Assembly: GCA_001464575.1 (NCBI GenBank)
Contig: LNFE01000277.1
Span: 1-35,453 of the forward strand
Source: Acidobacteria bacterium Ga0077553
GTDB lineage: Bacteria; Acidobacteriota; Terriglobia; Bryobacterales; Bryobacteraceae
Direction of reading: 5' to 3'
DNA: 35,453 bases
Numbering within the stretch: the first letter of the stretch is position 1; every line of letters begins with the position of its first letter. The notes under the pieces were generated by a model that did not search any database, was not told the origin of the DNA, and saw only the letters and a list, made by a program, of their open reading frames with translations. Positions 8,064-16,585 of this stretch are shown here, piece after piece. Both the position numbers and the translations under genes were made by a program.

Positions 8064-9932
8064 CTAGAGGTCCTTCACATAGCGGATGGACAGGGCCTGA
8101 TCATTCGTGAAAGTCGTGGCCGAAACCGAAATTGAACAGGAGATCGAACTGAACACGACGATGTAGTAGTCGCTCGAGTCCAGCGGCGAGGAGGTCCAGT
8201 AGTAGCCACGCTGCCCGAGATTCTGAAACGGCTGTCCGGAATTCGTCGTATCCTCGAAGCCGCCTAGCTGCGCGTTGAATCCACTGGAGCCGTTGGGCAT
8301 GAGCGCCTTGTAGGGCGCATCGGGCGGGGCGTTGGCGGGCGTGAACGCATTCACCAACTGATTCCAATCGGCAGTGGTGGGCACTCGCCATCCCTCCGGT
8401 GGCGCAGGGAGCTTGCTCTGATCGATGTTGTAGAGACGGCCGTAGGGAACCGCATTCTGCGGATCGTTGTTGTAATAGATACCACTCGAAAACTGCAGAT
8501 TCGCCGCCATCCAGATTTGTTGGCCCACTTGGATGATCGGATAGACCGAGCCGTCACGAGGATCCACGAATGCCGTCAGATTCAGATAGATCGTGAATTG
8601 AAGACTATTCAGAAAGCCCCCGAGTCCATCGAAGGCTTGCAAGGTGAAGGTGATCGGTTGGCTATAACTGATTGCCGGAACCAGCAGCGTGACGCTGTCG
8701 TAACCCAACGGATACGTACTCGGCACCGCGTTGATCGGATAGTTCTTCGTGTACGGTTGGGAGCCCGGGAAACTTGAGATCAGGCGAACGCTCGCTACTT
8801 CGAACATGCCCCAACTGAGGGTGATCCCCGGAAGAATCGAGCCAACATTCATCACCGGATCGAGACTCGAGAAGCTTAGCAGTCCGCGGGTGGGCGGAGG
8901 CGACTGTTTATTGATGTCGAGGACGAAGACTTCGTCGTCATACGGGGTGTTTTCATCCTGCATGAAGCCGGTGAACAGCAGGGTCATCTGCGTGTGGCCC
9001 ACCTGGGTAAACGAAATAACCGGGGAGAACGAAAAAGTGACGTTGGCCTGATCCCCGCCCGCCGCGCCGAGGATGGGAAGGTTGTTGGAAGTGGGCGCGA
9101 GTGTCCAAGCCGGATCCTGGGCCTGGCCTGTGGGGTCCGGGTTGGTGAATCCCCAAGGGGCCTGCGCGATCGGCAAGGCGACCTGAATGTTCCACGCCGA
9201 GCCCATCGGGGGATTGTTCTTGATATTGTCCGGCGCCAGGGAGCCGCTGGTGGAGCCGTAGACAAAGGTCACGATCACTTGCGGATTGCCTGTCCACTGG
9301 GTCTTGCCGTTGTACAGCGGATTCGCGCCTGCGTTCTTCAGATTCAACAGCAGCTTGTTGGGCAAGGGGTCCAACTGACTGCCGTTTTGTCTCGACACGT
9401 AGATCACGCCTTGATTGTCGAGCGACAACTGCAGCACGTCGCCCAATTTTGCTTTGCCAGACGGCTGCGCCACCAGCGACAGGGACGCCTGGATCGACCC
9501 GGGTGTGTTCGTGATGTTCGCGATGTTGATGGTGACGTTCTTCGCATTCGGTGACGCGGTGCTCAGGACGCTCGCCACTGAGATGTTGATACTGGTCCCG
9601 GCGGCCCACGATGCTCCATTGGCGCCGGTGTAGGTAAGCAGCAGGGACCCGTCGGCATTCCGCGTGAACCCCCAATCCTGAAGGCTCACCTGCATCGCCT
9701 GGAGTTGCGTCGCGGTGAAGTAACCCAGCGGGAAGTATATGGTCAGCGTCGACGCGTTCGATCCGGACTGCAGGGTCAGCGGAGACGAGGAGTTGTTCCA
9801 TACATCAATGTCGAGCTGAGCGCTGACATTGATGTAAAGGATCGCTTTCCCCAGTGCGGGGTTGGTGACGGTGAAACTCACGTTCGCGATACCAGAGCCC
9901 GGGGCGAAAGAGGGATCTACCAGCGTTCTCAC
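8064..9932 (-). CDS. Beta-rich protein with C-terminal FISUMP domain
   Basis: I take GTG at 9932 as start: it overlaps the preceding stop as GTGA and AGGA lies about ten bases upstream; the longer frame from 9992 is entirely inside the previous gene. The product is 622 aa. Residues ~455-622 match the FISUMP (Fibrobacter succinogenes major paralogous) domain: DPRDGSVYPIIQVGQQIWMA, AVPYGRLYNI, PEGWRVPTTADWNQLV, FNAQLGGFED, GQRGYYWTSSPLDSSDYY and a final SIRYVKDL. The first 450 residues are Ser/Thr/Asn-rich beta-strand sequence without a recognised domain. FISUMP domains are best known from secreted or lipid-anchored proteins of Bacteroidota and Fibrobacterota; here there is no signal peptide. 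It is translationally coupled to the 1416-aa protein, which suggests they form one assembly. Confidence 0.85.
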   Translation of the reverse strand: MRTLVDPSFAPGSGIANVSFTVTNPALGKAILYINVSAQLDIDVWNNSSSPLTLQSGSNASTLTIYFPLGYFTATQLQAMQVSLQDWGFTRNADGSLLLTYTGANGASWAAGTSINISVASVLSTASPNAKNVTINIANITNTPGSIQASLSLVAQPSGKAKLGDVLQLSLDNQGVIYVSRQNGSQLDPLPNKLLLNLKNAGANPLYNGKTQWTGNPQVIVTFVYGSTSGSLAPDNIKNNPPMGSAWNIQVALPIAQAPWGFTNPDPTGQAQDPAWTLAPTSNNLPILGAAGGDQANVTFSFSPVISFTQVGHTQMTLLFTGFMQDENTPYDDEVFVLDINKQSPPPTRGLLSFSSLDPVMNVGSILPGITLSWGMFEVASVRLISSFPGSQPYTKNYPINAVPSTYPLGYDSVTLLVPAISYSQPITFTLQAFDGLGGFLNSLQFTIYLNLTAFVDPRDGSVYPIIQVGQQIWMAANLQFSSGIYYNNDPQNAVPYGRLYNIDQSKLPAPPEGWRVPTTADWNQLVNAFTPANAPPDAPYKALMPNGSSGFNAQLGGFEDTTNSGQPFQNLGQRGYYWTSSPLDSSDYYIVVFSSISCSISVSATTFTNDQALSIRYVKDL

Positions 9933-12900
9933 GACTGCTCGTCCTGGTCGGTCACAGACGGCGCTACCGGGGCGGGCGTCAAGTCCAACCATCCCTCGAG
10001 CAAGGTTTGCGGCGTGTAGCCGTACATCGCGACGTCAGTCGCGGCGTTCGCCTTCAACGTCCGCGCCGGTGTCCCATTGGCGTAGATCCATTCCCAGTCA
10101 TAACCGGATTCCTGTGGCAGAGGAACGGTCAATCCAGTTCCGGCCTGCAGCACGGGGCTCGTGAAGAACGTCATGGCCAGGCTCTGCATGGTCTGCAAAT
10201 ACTGATCGGGGGGGATGGTCAGTTCCGACACCGGCAGCACCCCGGTGGTTGCATGGACGCCCGCGCGCGGATCGACGAGCAGGGTTAACACAATCGGGGC
10301 CTGATTGGGCGTCAATTGAAGGGTCGTTGCCGTTGGCTGCACCACATGGTTCGCCCCTGCAGTGGGCGCGGCGGGTGAGAACACCGTACTGTAGGGGGCG
10401 GGTCCGGGAGCCTCAATCAGGAACCCCACCAGACCATCGTCCAGGTCCGCCAGGTTCCCCAGACGAACGGGGAATTGCACGCTGCTCAGCGATGCCGTGC
10501 TGGTGACTTGACGCTGCGCATACTCAAAGCGTCCGGCGGCCACGTCAGCCGGGAACGCCGATTGTGGCGACACATCCGCTTGACTCACGGGCAGCACCCC
10601 GCCGAGCGTTTCCATGCTCAAGACCGCACGGGTCAGCGCAAGCGGCCTGCCGATCAATACCGCCAACGCGGCATCCTGGGCGGCGCCGTCCGGATGGATG
10701 AACATGTCGGAGTTCAGAATCGTCGTCATCAAGTCCTCAAGGAATCCATTGCTCTGGCTATCCACAAACCACATGAAATTGGCCAGACTGGGGTTCACCG
10801 TAGGACTGCCCTGCGGTCCGATGTCGAGGGCGAGACTGTTGCCGGGGTTGGCCCGATTGCCGGCCCGGGTGCGATAGACATTGGCGCCATGCTCACTGCC
10901 GAACGACCCGATGGGTTGGCCGTTGGCGTCATAGAAGAAAAGGCTGTTGTCCAGATGGTTCGGCAACACCCATCCGCACACCGGAGAGGTGGAGGGATGG
11001 GAGTTCATCTCCACAAAGTCGGCCGTGATGCCCGGAATCTGCGGGGTGAACGTTGCGGACAGCCAACGGAACCAAAGTCGCGTGGGGGTGAGCAGGCGGG
11101 GAGCCAGATACAGGAGCGACTGATGCGCGGTGTCGCCCGGCTGCGGGGCGAGGGTGAAGGCGGGGATCGTGGTCAGCCCGGCTGTTCCGCCTCCGGTATT
11201 CAAGGTCATCAACTGCCCGAACACATCGACGACCGCCAGGCTCTGCACCTGAATGAAGCCTGACCGGAGCGGTCCGAAGTTGGCCTGCGCCAGCGAACCC
11301 GTGGCAATGGGCTGCTGATTATTGAAGCCAAAGCTGTACCAGTTGTCGTTCGTAGTGGCCTTGGCGGCGGCAGCGATATTGCACGTCACTGCATCCTGAG
11401 ACGGATAGTTCAACAGATCCTGGACGGGAACCGGCGGCACATACGCGCTGAGGATCTGCTCCACGTTGAATCCGCTCAGCGCCTGAGAAAGGATATGGCG
11501 GCTGTTGTAGGCATCCCGGACCAGCTTCAACTTGTTTGCGGCGGGATCACCGGGGTAGTTCTTCAAATAAAGGTCGATCTGGGAACTCAGGCTGAACACC
11601 GGGCGCTTCGACAGGACCACCGAGCCCGTGTAGGTCACGTAAGTGGAAGCCGCGAACGGGGCCGGCACTCCGCTGGCCATCAGATATTGATAGTCGACGG
11701 CGTTGGTATCGAGATCGAAGTAGCGGACCAGGTTGTCGGCTGTATAGTTATCGCCGTTGTTGCGGACCAGCGGGAAGAAGTTGAATGTCCAGATGAGAGA
11801 CACCGGGAGAAACGGATCCACACGAGTGGCGCTGAACGCCGGCAGGGCCGTTTGCGCGGTCCAGCCAACGGCATCCGGCGCCCAACCGTTGTTCGCGGAA
11901 TTCGTGAAGGTGACGGTGAGGCTGAGCGGCGTGGTAACTGTTTCCATCGGATTCGCTCCGGCGATGTAGTTCGCTTGCCGGATAGCGAGGAACAAGCCTG
12001 CGCCCGGGCCACCGGCCAGTGGGCTCAAGCCGCCCTGCGCGGATTGGAGGGACGCCACGAAGTCGGCGTAGTTGCCAACGGCCGGGTTGTTCGCGCCGCC
12101 CTGCGTCTGTAGGGCGCTTGCCACCCAGGGGGCGAGGGTGGGAATCAACAGGCCCGCTTCATTGACCAGCGCCTGCACATCGCTTTGCATGGGCGTCACG
12201 GCGGTGATCGTGGGTAGCCCGGCTAGCGATGTGGCATCCACAGTGAACGAACTGCCGCTATAGCCAATGCTCAGGGCGCCTAGCAGTTCACTCGTCAAGC
12301 GCACGGCGATATCCGACCGCGTGCCATTTCGGCGCACCGGCTCGAGCATCGAGCCTTCAATCAATAAAGTCGGGTCGGTGGGCTGAAAGAACGCGGGCGC
12401 GGGGACGTTGGCCAGTTGCCAGCCTTGGGGCAAGGCGGCCAGAACGGTTTGATACTGCGCGTAGACCTGCCCGGCCAGGGATGTCGTCGACGCCGGCTGC
12501 TGCAATCCTGTAATCTGACCGCTGCTGTTTTGTTGATAGAGCAGGATGCCGGTTGCATCGCCTTGGGCAATGACGCTGGCCAACTCACACGGGCCGTTGC
12601 TAAAAAGGAAACCCGACAGCTGATTAAAGTCGATGTTCGGATCGGGCGTTTCGCCGATGTCGATCTTGATATAGCGGAACCAATCGAGAAACAGCTGACG
12701 GCGCATCGCTTCGACCGCGGCGCGCGCCTGATCATAGGCCTTCTGCGCCAGGTTCAACAGATTCAGTTGCTCGGCAAGCGGCAACGGCAGTGTGATCTCG
12801 TTGTCGGGCTGCGGCGGTTGGTTGGGATCCTGCGTGGTCTGCTCCACGATCCATAACGTTCCGCCCGTCACCTTCGTGAATTGACGGGAGTGCAACTGCT

Positions 12901-14179
12901 CATCGAGTGTGATCAGCTTATTGGGCTCTTTCTCCATGCCATGCAGCATGTTCAGTTGCAGCGCGTCGAGCAGATACTCGTAGTTCCGCAGAACGTCCGG
13001 ATCATTCCCGTGATTGCCCACGTCCGTTTTCAACAGCGCGGAAAGAGCTTCCACCGTCGTGTTTCCGGCGGCCAGCTCCACGGTGTCCTGCCACACGGCC
13101 GGGCTTAGCGGTTGGCCGGTGCCCAGGAACTGATAAGCCGGATTCGTGAGCATATCCCAGACGATCTCTTGCGAAATGCCGGAGCACAAAGTTGCCTGCG
13201 GAAGCGTGATGGAAGCCAGGGTCTGGCTGGGCTGGTTGAGGGTGAAGGGAATATCGACGGCTTGGAAGAGCCAGTGAAACCGCTGCTGCGCCAACGACAC
13301 AAAGAAGTCCGCCGGCGTGCGCGTCACGGGGACATTCTGTTGGGCGCACTGCGCCACATAGTTGTTGTAGTTGGTGGTGACCTCGGCCGTCAGGCCGGTC
13401 AGCGGATCGGCTCCCCCTTGGATCCATCCGATCACCTGATACGACACCTTGAACTGGAGCGACGCATTGCTTTTGATCTGCTGCAGCAGCGTGGGCTGAT
13501 CCGCGAAGCTGTCCCAGAAACCGAATACGCTGATGCACTCCGGATAGTAGCTGGAAAACTGCGGACCAACGAACCCAATTGAGGTCAAGTAGAGGGACTG
13601 GCTGTCGAGTCCCTGGTAATGGGGCAGGTAATCGGAGGCGGGCTCCGTTCCCGGATTCCAAGTGTTGTAGTCGACCACCCGGCCCATGAAACTGTAGGGC
13701 TGCTGGCCCAAACAGGGATTCAAAGGCAGGGGCACACTAATCAGAGGTCTGGACACCCCATCCGGATCCGGTTTCGGCAAACTGGTCACATAGTCGCTTT
13801 CGACCAGCCAGCATTTGGCCGTGGGAGGCTGATAGTCTGTCCCGTTGTACAGACTGAGATAGCGGATCACTAGGAACCGGTTGGGCGTCTGCGGAAACTG
13901 GATGTTCGCGCCGAACTCCGGCGACTGCACCCCGCGGCGAAAGTAGTCGGGCAATTCAAAGTGCAGATGAACGCCCACCGGCAAGGGGTTCTGCGGCCCA
14001 AAATTGCTTTCGAGCGGCTGGATAATGTGATCGCCGGTATTGGCCTGATTGGTGATGCCGCCTGTCCACGGCATCGTGCGAAAGGAACCCGATGCGCCCT
14101 TGAACTGACTGACCAGAGTGGACTGGTCGTTCGCGTTCACCCGCAGTGCGACGACGTTCAACGGAACAATGGCGTTCAT
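9929..14179 (-). CDS. 1416-aa uncharacterised giant protein of the DUF6603 cluster
   Basis: The largest operon product is 1416 aa with no signal peptide, starting with ATG in an ATGA overlap. The N-terminal third has a distinctive block GVHLHFELPDYFRRG (from residue ~69), then NRFLVIRYLSLYNGTDYQPP, AKCWLVESDYVTS, PYSFMGRVVDYNTW and CISVFGFWDSFAD. A helical middle section (LPLPLAEQLNLLNLAQKAYD, AAVEAMRRQLFLDWFRYIKI) looks like a coiled coil or stalk. The C-terminal part is beta-rich. From memory, proteins with a 'GVHLHW-LPD' N-terminal block occur as conserved hypotheticals in actinobacteria and others near DUF6603 genes; I could not verify this here. No enzyme motif is visible. It is coupled to both neighbours, so probably a structural core or scaffold component. 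Confidence 0.85.
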   Translation of the reverse strand: MNAIVPLNVVALRVNANDQSTLVSQFKGASGSFRTMPWTGGITNQANTGDHIIQPLESNFGPQNPLPVGVHLHFELPDYFRRGVQSPEFGANIQFPQTPNRFLVIRYLSLYNGTDYQPPTAKCWLVESDYVTSLPKPDPDGVSRPLISVPLPLNPCLGQQPYSFMGRVVDYNTWNPGTEPASDYLPHYQGLDSQSLYLTSIGFVGPQFSSYYPECISVFGFWDSFADQPTLLQQIKSNASLQFKVSYQVIGWIQGGADPLTGLTAEVTTNYNNYVAQCAQQNVPVTRTPADFFVSLAQQRFHWLFQAVDIPFTLNQPSQTLASITLPQATLCSGISQEIVWDMLTNPAYQFLGTGQPLSPAVWQDTVELAAGNTTVEALSALLKTDVGNHGNDPDVLRNYEYLLDALQLNMLHGMEKEPNKLITLDEQLHSRQFTKVTGGTLWIVEQTTQDPNQPPQPDNEITLPLPLAEQLNLLNLAQKAYDQARAAVEAMRRQLFLDWFRYIKIDIGETPDPNIDFNQLSGFLFSNGPCELASVIAQGDATGILLYQQNSSGQITGLQQPASTTSLAGQVYAQYQTVLAALPQGWQLANVPAPAFFQPTDPTLLIEGSMLEPVRRNGTRSDIAVRLTSELLGALSIGYSGSSFTVDATSLAGLPTITAVTPMQSDVQALVNEAGLLIPTLAPWVASALQTQGGANNPAVGNYADFVASLQSAQGGLSPLAGGPGAGLFLAIRQANYIAGANPMETVTTPLSLTVTFTNSANNGWAPDAVGWTAQTALPAFSATRVDPFLPVSLIWTFNFFPLVRNNGDNYTADNLVRYFDLDTNAVDYQYLMASGVPAPFAASTYVTYTGSVVLSKRPVFSLSSQIDLYLKNYPGDPAANKLKLVRDAYNSRHILSQALSGFNVEQILSAYVPPVPVQDLLNYPSQDAVTCNIAAAAKATTNDNWYSFGFNNQQPIATGSLAQANFGPLRSGFIQVQSLAVVDVFGQLMTLNTGGGTAGLTTIPAFTLAPQPGDTAHQSLLYLAPRLLTPTRLWFRWLSATFTPQIPGITADFVEMNSHPSTSPVCGWVLPNHLDNSLFFYDANGQPIGSFGSEHGANVYRTRAGNRANPGNSLALDIGPQGSPTVNPSLANFMWFVDSQSNGFLEDLMTTILNSDMFIHPDGAAQDAALAVLIGRPLALTRAVLSMETLGGVLPVSQADVSPQSAFPADVAAGRFEYAQRQVTSTASLSSVQFPVRLGNLADLDDGLVGFLIEAPGPAPYSTVFSPAAPTAGANHVVQPTATTLQLTPNQAPIVLTLLVDPRAGVHATTGVLPVSELTIPPDQYLQTMQSLAMTFFTSPVLQAGTGLTVPLPQESGYDWEWIYANGTPARTLKANAATDVAMYGYTPQTLLEGWLDLTPAPVAPSVTDQDEQS

Positions 14180-15093
14180 TGAGGATTCCTATTGAGGAAG
14201 CTGACCATGCCGACGCCTTCGGTCATTTCGAAACCCATGACGGCGGAGTCGACCGGAAGATTGTTGTTTGCGGCCGAGATCTGCGCCGCCAAGGCAGTCA
14301 TATTGAGTGTGCGGGGCGAGGAGGCGCGCAGGCACGAGGTGATGTCCAGTTGCTGCGTGTTGGTAGATACCGTCACCGAATCACCCGAGATCGTAAAGTC
14401 GTGGATGACTTTTGAGGCGGACAAGGGCGTGGCTTGATAGGTGTCGATCGCGTAGTGGAGATGCTCCGGCGCCTCGTGAATGTCCACGCGGTAGGCATCG
14501 CCATCCACGAGGCACAACAACGTGTTGGACTGTGGGCCCAGGGCTTCGAGACGCAAGAGGGGCAGCAGGATTGGATTGGGATCGTCAGGAGTGTGGCCGA
14601 ACGGATAGACATTCACGCCCAGGTTCTTGTAGGCCGAAACGACGCTCGAGCGCAGAACGAAGCCGGTGATGGTTTGCAGCACCACCGGGGGCGGATTGAG
14701 CCCCAACATCCGGGCTCGCACGGCAGGCACCCCAGCCGCGGCTGCCGCATGCAATTGCGGATGGACGGCGCGGTCCAGGTTCATGCTGGCCGTGTCCGCG
14801 GTCGCGTTGAAGTTCCGGCCGATGCTGAAAGCGCCGTCGATCATGGCATCCACCCAGTTCCCGTCCAGCGTAAAAAAGCGGATCGATTCCGGGGGCAGCA
14901 TGCCTTCGTCCGGCACCAGGTAGTTGAATGGGACGCCGTAGAGAAGATTCAGCCGCGCGAGCCAATCCGTGACGGTCTTGGGCGGCTCCGGCGGATCCGG
15001 CAGCACTTTGCGGATCTCGCTCGAGTCTCCCAGGACGGCAGCCAGCCGGAGATGAAGCCGGGCCTTGGTTTCGGTGCTGAGCAGTTTCGCCAT
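14176..15093 (-). CDS. 305-aa conserved hypothetical protein of the DUF6603 cluster
   Basis: The product is 305 aa. The most conserved-looking stretch is near residues 50-93: LLYGVPFNYLVPDEGMLPP, then ESIRFFTLDGNWVDAMIDGA and FSIGR. This block is dense in aromatic and Pro residues and looks like a family signature. The middle has LQTITGFVLRSSVVSAYKNL followed by VYPFGH and LLPLLRLEALG. I do not know a named Pfam for it, but similar segments occur, as I recall, in hypothetical proteins near DUF6603 genes. Its start is three bases after the previous stop and its stop overlaps the next start as ATGA, so expression is coupled to the 493-aa and 1416-aa proteins. No signal peptide or membrane segment is present. 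Confidence 0.8.
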   Translation of the reverse strand: MAKLLSTETKARLHLRLAAVLGDSSEIRKVLPDPPEPPKTVTDWLARLNLLYGVPFNYLVPDEGMLPPESIRFFTLDGNWVDAMIDGAFSIGRNFNATADTASMNLDRAVHPQLHAAAAAGVPAVRARMLGLNPPPVVLQTITGFVLRSSVVSAYKNLGVNVYPFGHTPDDPNPILLPLLRLEALGPQSNTLLCLVDGDAYRVDIHEAPEHLHYAIDTYQATPLSASKVIHDFTISGDSVTVSTNTQQLDITSCLRASSPRTLNMTALAAQISAANNNLPVDSAVMGFEMTEGVGMVSFLNRNPQ

Positions 15094-15096
15094 TGT

Positions 15097-16578
15097 CTAT
15101 TTCCAGGGCTGGAGCGCGAAGACTAACTTATGAACCAACGCCTGCGCGGGCGTCAGCTTTCGAATTGAGCTGAGTGCGGCCGGTTGCGATTCCGCCGCGA
15201 TGAGGGGCGCCAACAGTTCGCCGAGGATCTCGTTTTCCACCTGGTTTACCACGGCCTGCGTGAGCCCTTTCTTCCACACGTAGAGCGCCGAGGAAAACGC
15301 GGTGTCCTGCAAGGCGAGTTGCCGCCCCAAGGTCCAGGCCGCCGCGTAGGAGACATCGAACATGCCTGTTGTGGGATCGAAGTGTGTCGCCTGGTCTGGC
15401 GAAGCGATCGGGTAGGCAATGCTCGCTTTGGGGATCGCGTAGGGCGCCAGCGGTCCGCGATACCAGGAAACTGTTTGTCCCCCCGTGCGCAGATTGTGAT
15501 TAAGCGGCACGTAGGACATGGACAACGCGGACTTTACCCCTGCATTGGAGCCGCTGTAGGGCAGCGTTAGCGTGGTGTCCGCGGCATCCTGGTTGCCCAG
15601 CGGATTGCGGCCGTTGAGCGCCAACAGATCATTGGTAAACGTGGCGGATTCGCCGGTTGAGAAGAAGGTCCAACTCTTCAAAACGGCCAGACGCAGGAAG
15701 CGGGTCGGATCGAAGGAATTGCCCGTCGGTGGCGTCCCATCGCTGTTCGGGAGAAAGTCCTGCAACTCCTCGAGCGAAACCAGATACGCGTAGGCCTTCT
15801 TCTGATGCGACGGGAGCCGGTTGCCGAAGACGACAGAAAACGTGCCCAGCGCCTCGCCGGGGTCCGCGGCGCCGGTGGCCGTCGGTTTGTTGATCAGGCT
15901 CACGGTGCGGATGTGCGCCAGCAGAGAGAGGTCGCTAAGGCCAGGGGCCGTCTGCCAGAAAAGCGGCAGTGGAATGTCGATGGTCGAGATCGGCTTGTCC
16001 AGCGTGTCGCCCACATCCAGATCGGTGTTCGTCGCCTGATTGAAATAGGAGTAGTTGTTGCCGAGCGAACTGGACGCGTAGAGAGCGGTGGGGAACAGAT
16101 CTCCCACTTGGCGATCGGCGGGCGTCAGCGCCAGGCCGGGGAATTGGGCGACATCGTCTTCATCGAAAAGCAGCACAGCCAGCCACGACGGGACATCGCC
16201 ATCGAAGTCCTCGCCAGGCTGCAATGCTGTCACCGGATCGCTGTTAGTGGGATAGCGAGTCCAGGGAAAGGTCGGTTGGGTCAGCACGACGTGCGGCAGA
16301 ACCGTGTCGAACTCGCCACTCGCCTGATCTTCCGGGAAGACCGAGAACACGTCCGTCGACGGCGTCTTGAGCTGGAAGCGGTCGCCGAGAACCGCAAAGT
16401 GATAGGTGCGCGAAAGCGAGCCATCATCCACCTGGTTGCCGGCGCTGTCCAGGACGCGCTGTGAGACAGTCAACTGATAGGTTCCGTCGGCCAATCCTGG
16501 CAACTGATGTTGCACGAAGAACACCAGCTCATTCAGTTGATCGTTGGGCGCCGCGGTGATTTTCGGTGATAGACGCAT
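15097..16578 (-). CDS. 493-aa conserved hypothetical protein of the DUF6603 cluster
   Basis: The product is 493 aa with no signal peptide. The N-terminal ~75 residues look like an Ig-like/beta-sandwich module (GLADGTYQLTVSQRVLDSAG, SRTYHFAVLGDRFQL). It is followed by a block typical of the group: VFSVFPEDQASGEFDTVLPH, VVLTQPTFPWTRYP and WLAVLLFDEDDVAQFPGL. The C-terminal ~150 residues include MSYVPLNHNLRTGG, VSWYRGPLAPYAIPK, FDVSYAAAWTLGRQLALQD and a Trp/Lys end. Spacing is seven bases to the DUF6603 gene upstream and three to the 305-aa gene downstream. There is no enzymatic motif. The 'FP-DQASG-F-LPHVVL' pattern and small gaps argue for a structural subunit made with its neighbours. Confidence 0.8.
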   Translation of the reverse strand: MRLSPKITAAPNDQLNELVFFVQHQLPGLADGTYQLTVSQRVLDSAGNQVDDGSLSRTYHFAVLGDRFQLKTPSTDVFSVFPEDQASGEFDTVLPHVVLTQPTFPWTRYPTNSDPVTALQPGEDFDGDVPSWLAVLLFDEDDVAQFPGLALTPADRQVGDLFPTALYASSSLGNNYSYFNQATNTDLDVGDTLDKPISTIDIPLPLFWQTAPGLSDLSLLAHIRTVSLINKPTATGAADPGEALGTFSVVFGNRLPSHQKKAYAYLVSLEELQDFLPNSDGTPPTGNSFDPTRFLRLAVLKSWTFFSTGESATFTNDLLALNGRNPLGNQDAADTTLTLPYSGSNAGVKSALSMSYVPLNHNLRTGGQTVSWYRGPLAPYAIPKASIAYPIASPDQATHFDPTTGMFDVSYAAAWTLGRQLALQDTAFSSALYVWKKGLTQAVVNQVENEILGELLAPLIAAESQPAALSSIRKLTPAQALVHKLVFALQPWK

Positions 16579-16585
16579 CAGATTT

